Assembly (NCBI GenBank): GCA_001465025.1
Contig: LNDO01000057.1
Location: 104,208 to 168,207, forward strand
Direction: 5' to 3'
Source: Pseudomonas sp. Ga0074129
Lineage (GTDB): Bacteria; Pseudomonadota; Gammaproteobacteria; Pseudomonadales; Pseudomonadaceae
Length of the DNA: 64,000 nt
The translations under genes and the position numbers were made by a program. The notes beneath the pieces are model-generated. The model made no database searches. It worked only from the letters and a program-made list of their open reading frames with translations, and was not told the origin of the DNA. Shown here in pieces: positions 38,606-46,473 of this stretch; position 1 is the first letter of the stretch, and the number at the start of each line of letters is the position of its first letter.

Positions 38606-38814
38606 GCCGCTAGCTGGAGGGATCAGGGAGGTGTGTTGGCCAGACGCTTACTCTGTGATCCCCGCCAACTGGGTTGCGCGTGTCTGCTCGGATGACCCAA
38701 TATTCAGCAGTATCAAGCTTGATGCTTGCATCTGCTTGGCGTGGTCTACGGGATGTAAGGCGGATGTCAATCTTGACTGCCAACCCGCCGATTGACGCAA
38801 GGAAGGAAAAAAAC

Positions 38815-41800
38815 ATGCCAGCCGAGCAAACTCACCAGCAAGCTGATACAGCCCTTGAGTTGGAGTCCAGCACGCTTGACGAGATCGTCGACGCGCTGTC
38901 ATCGGGCAGGCCCATCACTCTTCCTCAGAATGCTGGACACTTCCTTCTCAATAGCGAAGATGCGCAGGCGGCCTTCCGATTTTACGCATCCCGCCGAGAT
39001 CTTTGGCCACAGCAGAAACCGCTCTCGAGCACAGAAGTGGACCAACTGCTGCTGGCTCTGGAGGCGCCTAAGCCAGTTGTCCGTAGCGCACAGGTTGTAG
39101 TGTCCGCGCTCAAACGCCCGCGGTGGCGCATCACCCAAGTTAAAGCGCATCGCTTCGCCGGCTTGCACCGGCACTGTGGCACCAACGGTCAAGCGCCGGA
39201 CTCCTTGTCGCTTGAACTAGACCGCGATGTAACCTGCATCTGGGGATTTAACGGTGCCGGCAAGACGGCACTTCAAAGCGCGATTATGTGGTGTCTGACT
39301 GGCCAGGCACACCGCTCCCAGCACAAGCCAGCGGCCGTACATGAGCCGATAGCCGTCGAGTTGCTGTCGGTATCGGATGGTGAGGATCCTAACTCCGCTG
39401 ATTCTACTCGCTCGTTATCTCTTCCTCCGATTGTTCCGCTGCCCTCTCCAGAAGAGCTAGCCACGCTGCAGGACAAGCCTGCCTGTGACACTTCGGTGGA
39501 GTTAACTCTGCGGGAAAGCTCTGGCCAAGAGATCGTGGTAAAGCGAGAGCTCAAACGTAGCCCTAAGGGTGCTCTCTCAATCCAAAGTACCGGCCTCGAA
39601 CAGCTTGGTCTCCCACAATGGGCCATCGAGGCAGGCACATTGATGCCGGCGATAGCCGCGACTATGCGTTTCGATGAAAAAACGACTTTCGCGGATGCGA
39701 TAGCCCAGCTAACCGGATTGAGGCCACTGCAGGATCTTGGCAGGCGCTCAGAGCGTCTGGTCCGACGCTTATTAGGGGAAGATAGCGATAAGGCTGAGGC
39801 TGATACAGACGTTGCCTTCACGCGCTTTTCCACCAGCAAACGCACGTTTGAAGAAGCCTGGAAGATCCAGGCGGATACGCTTGGTCAATTGCCCGAACTC
39901 TTTTCCCCGGCGCAAGAGACCATAGATAAAAGCTGCAAGGCCGCAATTGAATCGTCGGTTTCTCACTTGGAGGAGCTTCGCCAGCAAGGGCAGAGGGATA
40001 TTGATGCCATCCTTGCTGCTTCCGTACAACTGAAAACCAAAGACCAGGCTGTAGCGTTTGAAACCGTTCTAGGTACCGCGAAGGAGCGTCTTGGTTCAAT
40101 TGCAATTGGGGCCCTCCCATCTGTCCAGACACTCAAACGCTTGGGGGAAATTGAAGAGGTAGATCGGGTCGCTGTTATTGCGAAGCTCGAGGAGTTGAGG
40201 GAAAGAGCTGTTGAACAAGTGGCCCGCCAACAGAAAAAGGAAGAGGCCGCACGGTGGCAGCTATACGCGATGGTCTCCCAATGGCATCGCCGCAATCACC
40301 CTGAGGAGCCGCTAGGCGACTGCCCTGTCTGCGGTTCAGATCTTGCCCAGGTACCCCCAGATGCATTGTTGGACAAGGAGGTGGCTGAAGCGCTGAAAGC
40401 TAGCGCCCTAGCGCATACCGATGCCACGAAAACATTGCAGGATTGGCAGCGGGATGCCGCAAGCGAGCTTCTGGAAGACCTTCCCTCTAGTCTTAGGCCG
40501 TTCGTCGATACAAAACCTCGTGCGTCATTACTGGGTCTCTACCGAGACGCCTACGTGAGCGAACTTTTGCAGGATGCTGCCTTCAGCACGCAGTTGCGCC
40601 CAATAAAACAGAATGCAGCGACAGTGTGGGATATGGCGGTTCAGGCGAATCCTCTGCCTACTTTCCCCGAAACCGAGGTTATCGAGCTACCGCACGAGTT
40701 TCGAGCCTCTTCGCTCGCCACCAGATTTGCCAACCTGCAGGCGGCTCTAACACTCTCTCTTCATCGACAATTGAGTGAGGATCAGATCAAGCTGATCACA
40801 CAGCGCTACTTTGGAGTTGGTTTGTTCGACCGTGCCGACGTGATAAGAGAGCAGGCTGAGATATCAGAGGCTCCGCTTAGGCATCAGGTCATTGCGCTGC
40901 AGCAAGCCGTTACATCTGCTGAGCCCATAATCGCGCTGCTACGTCAACTGGACGAAATTGAAGTCATTCGACAGAGCTGGGTAAAAGCGCGTAAACGGCA
41001 CCAGTTGTTGCAGCGAGCGGCGGCGGCAGTCCAAGAATTCACTCGGCTACCTGGTCTCGTCCGTCACCAGGTTGAGGGGTTGATAAAGGTGCTTGATGAA
41101 AGGACGACGGCTTGGTTGGGCATCATCTATCGGCCGCATTACGTCGGGGGGCCAACCTACATCGGCCTCGATCCTACGAGGGCTCAAGGCGTAGGGCTTT
41201 ACGCTGGGCTTGGATCCTTGCGAGTGCACGCTCATGAAGTGATGAATTCCTCACATCTGCGAGCTTGCGTATGGGCGTTTGTTTTCAGCTTGTGGGAGCG
41301 TATTCGTGACCGCGCAGGGGCTCTCGAGGTTCTACAGCTAGACGATCCACAGACCTACTTCGATCCGATCAATACAGAGAATCTGGCCGCAGCTATTCCA
41401 AAGCTTGTCGAGGCAGGTATGGCTCCCATTATCACCTCGAACGACAACCGATTTATCGCCGCGGTTAAAAGTCGGTTACCGAAACTCTCATCGGGTTCTC
41501 CATCGTGGACGATGCTTCAAATCAGCCCCATTTCATCCTCGCGCCACACAGCTGCGCTTACGCCTGCAGTGGAGGAGGTGTTTGAGCGTCGTGCTGTTTG
41601 GCTTGAGGACGAATCGGACGTTCGCAAGGCACAGGAGTTCGTGGAACGAGTGCGGCTACACATTGAGAATCGCCTGTGGGACCTGCTGGCTGCTGATCCG
41701 ATGCTCATCTACAAGCCGACTCTTGCTGATCTGATCGGCCACATCAGTAGCGCCCGCAATGGCGGTGAGCGGCCGTTCAATGAGGTTCCGTTCGAGCGTC

Positions 41801-42834
41801 TGCTGAACTGTAGGTCGTTACGGCCGGGTTCTGAGTTCTATTTGATAATCAATAAGGCTCACCACAACTTGCGGGACGTCACGCCGTACGATGCAGGAGA
41901 GGTTGACAAAGCCTTTGACGAGGTCGATCGACTTTTGCGTAGCGGCAGTGCGTCCTATGCGCGATTCATGGGGCGCCTCACGCGAGAGGACGAAGATCTT
42001 TTCTTCGTCGCGCCGCCATCAGCCCCTCCAGCCATTCTTCTCGATAAGAAGCCCATTCGCGTTTTAGGCGATTTTAGCGCTCGTACGCGTGCAGACGCCC
42101 TTGCAGTCGAGGCGGAGTCCGCCACTTTCTCATTTGATAGTTTGGGCGAAATCGCTCTCTTCGCTATCCGAGGCTCAAGCCTTGGTTCACTGGCTTTGCC
42201 TGGTCAGATAGTGGCTGCTTCGCTTTCTGGCGAAGCGAAAAACGGCGGCCCCGTCATCGCACTGTACGGAAGTAGTGTGTTGGCACGTCGATACCATTCG
42301 GATCAGAGCGACTCTTCGAAACTGACCTTGGCCTGTGACCAGTCGGGCACAGAGAGAGTGGCGCCTGCTCTCACGCTGCCGCGAAATAAAGTCCGTGTAC
42401 TTCCCATCGTTGGGGTTTTCTATGACAACGTGTCCCAGGACGGGGCCAATGAAGCTCGCTCAGTCGACAGTTGCTCCATACTCGACAGGCCGCTGCTCGC
42501 CGCACGTATCATCGAGGATAGTGGCTATCCGGTCGTCAGGAATGGTGATCTTGTGCTGTTAGAGCAGACTGAGATACCCAGTGAGACAGTTCTGGACCGA
42601 GCGAAGGGGGCCATGGTTGCGTTCGTCGCCTCACGGCGCGGTGAGCAGTTCGCCTATCTAAAGCGCATTGGTTCTTCTATACAGGGCAGTGGCTTGCGGA
42701 TATTTGAGAATGTGGGAACCTTCGGCGACTCGTTGGCCGTATCTTGTTGTTTCGGGGAAGAAGGCAGTTCAGTTGACTGTTTGGAAATGCAGAGTATGTG
42801 GCGTGTTCACGGAGTCATCAGGGTCAGATCTTGA
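38815..42834 (+). CDS. Rad50/SMC-like ATPase with two C-terminal S24-like domains
   Basis: I do not recognise a named family for this 1339-residue protein. The N-terminal part has a P-loop GFNGAGKT at residues 144-151. Helical arms follow, with a zinc-hook CPVC at Cys503/Cys506. A second ATPase lobe has a Walker-B-like VLQLDDPQTYFD near residue 843. After it come two stretches resembling the LexA/S24 fold. The first has GSSLGS...PGQIV with Ser1122, but the expected Lys is Arg1158 (VLARRY). The second has DSGYPVVRNGDLVLL with Ser1236, and Lys1283 in YLKRI. The start at ATG 38815 is set by AAGGAAGG; 160 bases separate it from the ABC-3C genes. A defence role is inferred from context. Confidence 0.75.
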   Translation: MPAEQTHQQADTALELESSTLDEIVDALSSGRPITLPQNAGHFLLNSEDAQAAFRFYASRRDLWPQQKPLSSTEVDQLLLALEAPKPVVRSAQVVVSALKRPRWRITQVKAHRFAGLHRHCGTNGQAPDSLSLELDRDVTCIWGFNGAGKTALQSAIMWCLTGQAHRSQHKPAAVHEPIAVELLSVSDGEDPNSADSTRSLSLPPIVPLPSPEELATLQDKPACDTSVELTLRESSGQEIVVKRELKRSPKGALSIQSTGLEQLGLPQWAIEAGTLMPAIAATMRFDEKTTFADAIAQLTGLRPLQDLGRRSERLVRRLLGEDSDKAEADTDVAFTRFSTSKRTFEEAWKIQADTLGQLPELFSPAQETIDKSCKAAIESSVSHLEELRQQGQRDIDAILAASVQLKTKDQAVAFETVLGTAKERLGSIAIGALPSVQTLKRLGEIEEVDRVAVIAKLEELRERAVEQVARQQKKEEAARWQLYAMVSQWHRRNHPEEPLGDCPVCGSDLAQVPPDALLDKEVAEALKASALAHTDATKTLQDWQRDAASELLEDLPSSLRPFVDTKPRASLLGLYRDAYVSELLQDAAFSTQLRPIKQNAATVWDMAVQANPLPTFPETEVIELPHEFRASSLATRFANLQAALTLSLHRQLSEDQIKLITQRYFGVGLFDRADVIREQAEISEAPLRHQVIALQQAVTSAEPIIALLRQLDEIEVIRQSWVKARKRHQLLQRAAAAVQEFTRLPGLVRHQVEGLIKVLDERTTAWLGIIYRPHYVGGPTYIGLDPTRAQGVGLYAGLGSLRVHAHEVMNSSHLRACVWAFVFSLWERIRDRAGALEVLQLDDPQTYFDPINTENLAAAIPKLVEAGMAPIITSNDNRFIAAVKSRLPKLSSGSPSWTMLQISPISSSRHTAALTPAVEEVFERRAVWLEDESDVRKAQEFVERVRLHIENRLWDLLAADPMLIYKPTLADLIGHISSARNGGERPFNEVPFERLLNCRSLRPGSEFYLIINKAHHNLRDVTPYDAGEVDKAFDEVDRLLRSGSASYARFMGRLTREDEDLFFVAPPSAPPAILLDKKPIRVLGDFSARTRADALAVEAESATFSFDSLGEIALFAIRGSSLGSLALPGQIVAASLSGEAKNGGPVIALYGSSVLARRYHSDQSDSSKLTLACDQSGTERVAPALTLPRNKVRVLPIVGVFYDNVSQDGANEARSVDSCSILDRPLLAARIIEDSGYPVVRNGDLVLLEQTEIPSETVLDRAKGAMVAFVASRRGEQFAYLKRIGSSIQGSGLRIFENVGTFGDSLAVSCCFGEEGSSVDCLEMQSMWRVHGVIRVRS

Positions 42835-42994
42835 GAGTATCTAACCGCTCGTTATCACCGCACTCTCAGAATATGGCACTATCGGTCTGGATAACTAAAA
42901 CGGCGCAAGTTGGACCAGCTCTGGAGCCGAGTATGTGCCGATTACGTGAATATGGAGGTTCGTCAGCCTCTGACCAAAATGCGGGGCCGACGGT

Positions 42995-44065
42995 ATGGAA
43001 ACCAATCCACCTCAGAAACCGAAGCGGAAGAATGGCTTTGCGGTCAAGCGCGGTGTCATTCCGCCGTCATCGCAGGTCTTACTTTTTCACGCCGACCAGT
43101 GGGAAAAGCTCATTGAGAACGCTTGTCGCAACCGTCCTTTAGGCGACGGCGCGAAGTACGTGTTCGTCAAGCAGTTGGGCGGTGCAGGAGATGGCGGGCG
43201 TGACGTCGAAGCGCGCCTGGTTCCAGCTTTGTCTGAGCATCAGTGGGATCTTTTTCAAGGCAAACATTACGACCATGCCTTGATGCCCACCGATGTTTTC
43301 AAAGAGTTGATCAAGTTTTTCAAGCACTTGGAGGCGAAGACATATCCTGCGCCACGGTATTACTACCTCTGCGCGCCACGCGGCGTGGGCAACGACCTTC
43401 ACAACCTTCTGAGCAAGCCCGACGAGTTCAAGCAGCGATTGCTGGATGACTGGAGAGCGGAAAAGACCGGGCTCAAGGGGCGGGCTAAAGAGCTAACCCC
43501 GGCAATCGAACAGCTAGTGATGGCCTTCGATTTCAAGAACATTTTGGAGTGCCAGACGCGAGACATCCTTGAGTGGCATGCGCTGGATCAAAAGGCGCAC
43601 TTCGAGCTGTTCGGTTTTGAGGGCGAGCGCGGTGATGATCCCTTGGCACCCGACACGCCCACAGCACAGGAGCAGATCTACGTCGAAGAATTGTTGAAGG
43701 TCTATTCCGAGCTAACCGGAGATGATCTGACGCTGGACGAGCTGATGGACTCAGACTCCTGCGGCGAGCATTTCCAGAGTCAGCGTGCATTTTTCTACTG
43801 CGCTGAAGGCCTGAAGATATTCAGCCGGGACACCTACGGTGAAGCAGAGTTCGACGCGCTGTTGGACATGGTGCTTATTGGCATCAAGTCGAAGGTCAAT
43901 AGCCCTCGGCATAAGAGCGGTCTGGACCGGCTCGAGGCCGGTACCGAGGGGGCGCAACAGTTGGTCGTCAATGACAGTGATCTGACTCCTAAGCTGCGGC
44001 CGGGGGATCTGCCAGGCACCTGCCACCATTTGGTAAACCAGAGGAGGCTCAAGTGGGTCAAGTAA
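42995..44065 (+). CDS. ABC-3C system nuclease-like effector
   Basis: The 356-residue protein has an N-terminal restriction-endonuclease-like segment, GGAGDGGRDVEA (residues 62-73), followed by LFQGKHY (Q88, K90). This matches the D-x(n)-Q/E-x-K pattern of Mrr-type nucleases. The C-terminal part (SQRAFFYCAEGLKIFSRDTYGE) looks like the C-terminal domain found on effectors of three-component ABC conflict systems. It overlaps the middle-component gene by 13 bases. The probable job is to cut nucleic acid when the ATPase is triggered. The start ATG has only a weak ribosome-binding site. Confidence 0.75.
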   Translation: METNPPQKPKRKNGFAVKRGVIPPSSQVLLFHADQWEKLIENACRNRPLGDGAKYVFVKQLGGAGDGGRDVEARLVPALSEHQWDLFQGKHYDHALMPTDVFKELIKFFKHLEAKTYPAPRYYYLCAPRGVGNDLHNLLSKPDEFKQRLLDDWRAEKTGLKGRAKELTPAIEQLVMAFDFKNILECQTRDILEWHALDQKAHFELFGFEGERGDDPLAPDTPTAQEQIYVEELLKVYSELTGDDLTLDELMDSDSCGEHFQSQRAFFYCAEGLKIFSRDTYGEAEFDALLDMVLIGIKSKVNSPRHKSGLDRLEAGTEGAQQLVVNDSDLTPKLRPGDLPGTCHHLVNQRRLKWVK

Positions 44066-44553
44066 AACGGCACGCTTTGCCTGTGTTCAACTCCCCGTTT
44101 GAGCTCGGCATCCGCATGGTCTATCTCCTGCAAGCTCTCATGCCGCATGGCGCGGATCTTCAGAAGCTGGTGCTTTTGGACTATGCCATCGTGTACTCGG
44201 CTGATCTGGACGGACCTAGCAGCCTACATACACCCATCCCATTCCGTGGCGCAGAGCTCATGAGTAGGCGCGAGCTGATTGAGCAAGGTCTCTACCTCAT
44301 GAGCACGCGGGGCTTAGTAACGGCAACATGGGGTGTAGATGGCATCACTTACTATGCGGGAGAGATCGCGAGGACTATGACTGGAGCTCTAACGTCAAAG
44401 TACTTACGTGAGTTGGAGCAGCGCTGCGCTTGGGCCGCCGAGTGCTATGGACAAGTTGACTCCACCGAGCTGACTTCCCAATTCGCTGCGAGCGGCCACC
44501 TGTGGGGGGCGGAGCTCGAGTTGGCGCGGAATGGAGGTGGCACATGGGCATAG
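44053..44553 (+). CDS. ABC-3C system middle component
   Basis: The 166-residue protein has the pattern FNSPFELGIRMVYLLQAL, LVLLDYAIVYSADLDGP and LHTPIPFRGAELMSRRELIEQGL. I recognise this as the middle component of ABC-three-component systems, a winged-helix-like adaptor between effector and ATPase. It starts inside the effector gene and overlaps the ABC ATPase gene by 10 bases. The tight packing of all three genes supports one complex. Confidence 0.78.
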   Translation: MGQVKRHALPVFNSPFELGIRMVYLLQALMPHGADLQKLVLLDYAIVYSADLDGPSSLHTPIPFRGAELMSRRELIEQGLYLMSTRGLVTATWGVDGITYYAGEIARTMTGALTSKYLRELEQRCAWAAECYGQVDSTELTSQFAASGHLWGAELELARNGGGTWA

Positions 44554-46385
44554 TTCTCACGTCGCTGTCCGTCCATGGACCGGATCGGGAAATCGCCGAG
44601 GTCCTATTTCATCCCAGGCGACAGCTGATTCGAGGCCCTAGTGAGACCGGCAAGTCCTATATCTACGACTGTCTTTGGTACATGCTGGGAGGTAACGACC
44701 TTCCTGAAACATTTCCGCTTACGCAGGGCTACCAAGAATTTCGCTTGCGGTTTAGGGCTGCCGAAGGTGAGTACGAAGTACGCCGGGGGTTGGCCGGTGG
44801 AGGTGCGGCTGTCTACGCGCGCGTGTTCGGCAATATCGAGGATCAACCGTTCGAGCCGCTGGACCAGGAGCTCGGGGAGTTGCTCGTAGAGTTGTGCGGG
44901 GCGAGTGGCAAACAAATTCTTCGCAACCACAGCAAGCGTGGTGTCGTAACGGGTGATGATCTTCGCCACTGGTCGTTGTGGTCGCAGTCAGACATTCCTG
45001 CCAAGCTGCCCATCGCGGGAAGCGCCTATGCAGCATCGAAGCATGAAGCTGCGTTCCATTTGTTTTTGACAGGCACCGATGATTCAGCCATCCAACTTCG
45101 GAAGTCCGCAACCGAAACTGAACGTGCCCGAGGCGAGTTACAGGCTGCCGAGACTGCTCTGAAGCGCATCGAAGCCCTTATGCCTAAAGACTTGAAACGC
45201 AACGAGGTGGAAGAGGCGCTGGAGCGGGTAGATACGACTCTGTCGGCGATGACGAGCCAGTACGACGCGCGTGCTTCTGCCCTGAAAGACTTGCGCAGGC
45301 AGCTTACGGAAGTGTCCGACGAATTGCGCCAGGTTGAGAATGACCGGAACCACTCGCAGTCCATGATTGGGCGCTTCGAACTGCTTGACGAGAAATATGC
45401 AAACGACCAGGCGCGCCTTGGAGGTACCAGTGAGGGAGTCGCATTCTTTCAGGAACTACCGACAGTAGACTGCCCGTTGTGCGGAACCCCGGCAGAAAGC
45501 CAGGTGGATCCTAACGATCTGCGCCCTGCGGCGCCTAGCCGCTATCGCGCAGCTATCGCGGCTGAAGCAGAAAAAATTCGTGCGCTCCGCGTGGGCTTGC
45601 TCGCAGCCCTACAGCATGAGCGAGACCGCTACGGCGATCTCAAAGCGCGCGCTTCGAAACTTGCTGCTGAACTCAACGTGCTGCAGAACCGCGAAGCTAT
45701 GGTGCTAAATAACACCCGTGTTGAGTTCACTGCCAATCCGAAGATATTGGCGTTGAGACGTTCAGAGCTGTCTGAACAACTAAGCTATTTCGACGAAATA
45801 CAACACCTTGTTGCCGAAATTGATCGCCTAAAGAAGGCGACCGTGCGCAAACGTATTACCGTAGCTCGCGAGGGTGGCGCATTTGGTCGTGAGGTGGCCA
45901 ATCGCGCCAAGGAATTGCTGAACGCTTGGGGGTTCAGTTCTATCCAGAACATCGCTCTTGATGACGGTTCCTGTGACCTGCGGATCGACGATCGTTCGCG
46001 CCTGAGCTATGGCGCTGGTGTGAGGGGCTTGTTCCTGTCCTCTTTGGCGGTTGCGCTCATGGAGCACGCGCTCGAGAAAGGACATCCCCATCTCGGCGTC
46101 GTCGTCCTCGATTCGCCACTGAAGACGTACGCCGATCCCGACTCTACCGAAGAGCATGAGGTGCCGCCTGAGACGGTCGTTGACCGGTTCTATGGCTGGA
46201 TGTCGACTTGGCATGGGCGTGGTCAAGTCATCGTTCTCGAGAACGAACCGATCAAGCCAGAAACGGCGGAAGAGCTCAAACCCATCACGTTCACACGTAT
46301 CCGTGGCAAGGGGCGATACGGCCTTTATCCCCTACGCGATGATGCAGCCGACGAAGGCGATGCGGGTCAGAGGACATCGAGCTGA
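44544..46385 (+). CDS. ABC-3C system ATPase (DUF3732-type, Rad50-like)
   Basis: The 613-residue ATPase has P-loop GPSETGKS at residues 31-38 and long helical arms around a CPLC hook (Cys310/Cys313). The signature LSYGAGVRG is near 487-495 and Walker B is LGVVVLDSPLK with Asp523. This combination is typical of the DUF3732 ABC ATPases of three-component conflict systems. ATG 44544 follows GGAGG by six bases and lies within the end of the middle-component gene. A palindrome beyond the stop (46389-46404) separates it from the convergent res gene. Confidence 0.85.
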   Translation: MGIVLTSLSVHGPDREIAEVLFHPRRQLIRGPSETGKSYIYDCLWYMLGGNDLPETFPLTQGYQEFRLRFRAAEGEYEVRRGLAGGGAAVYARVFGNIEDQPFEPLDQELGELLVELCGASGKQILRNHSKRGVVTGDDLRHWSLWSQSDIPAKLPIAGSAYAASKHEAAFHLFLTGTDDSAIQLRKSATETERARGELQAAETALKRIEALMPKDLKRNEVEEALERVDTTLSAMTSQYDARASALKDLRRQLTEVSDELRQVENDRNHSQSMIGRFELLDEKYANDQARLGGTSEGVAFFQELPTVDCPLCGTPAESQVDPNDLRPAAPSRYRAAIAAEAEKIRALRVGLLAALQHERDRYGDLKARASKLAAELNVLQNREAMVLNNTRVEFTANPKILALRRSELSEQLSYFDEIQHLVAEIDRLKKATVRKRITVAREGGAFGREVANRAKELLNAWGFSSIQNIALDDGSCDLRIDDRSRLSYGAGVRGLFLSSLAVALMEHALEKGHPHLGVVVLDSPLKTYADPDSTEEHEVPPETVVDRFYGWMSTWHGRGQVIVLENEPIKPETAEELKPITFTRIRGKGRYGLYPLRDDAADEGDAGQRTSS

Positions 46386-46388
46386 TGC

Positions 46389-46404
46389 GCTGGTGCGCAC
46401 CAGC
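46389..46404. repeat. 16-bp perfect palindrome between convergent operons
   Basis: GCTGGTGCGCACCAGC is self-complementary and followed by TTTAATCTT. It starts three bases after the ABC ATPase stop. It may end transcription from one or both sides. Confidence 0.55.
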
Positions 46405-46473
46405 TTTAATCTTCAAGCGCCATCAGATACTTGGTAGGCCTATAGTGCTGACCAAGCATCTGATCCGATTTAT

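Larger units (their letters stand above)
36291..38651 (-). mobile_element. Complete IS66-family insertion sequence
   Basis: The left end starts GTAAGCGAACGGGC (36291) and the right end is its imperfect complement, ending CGCTTAC (38651); about 18 of the first 23 positions match. Both flanks carry the same 8 bases, TCTGTGAT (36283-36290 and 38652-38659), the 8-bp duplication expected for IS66. Inside are tnpA, tnpB and tnpC in the usual order on the minus strand, all open. The element is 2361 bp, looks intact and is probably recent. Confidence 0.95.

Noticed and set aside
42798-43142. 114-residue frame overlapping the start of the nuclease-like effector
   Set aside because: It lies in another frame across the end of the large ATPase and the start of the effector, without motif or ribosome-binding site.
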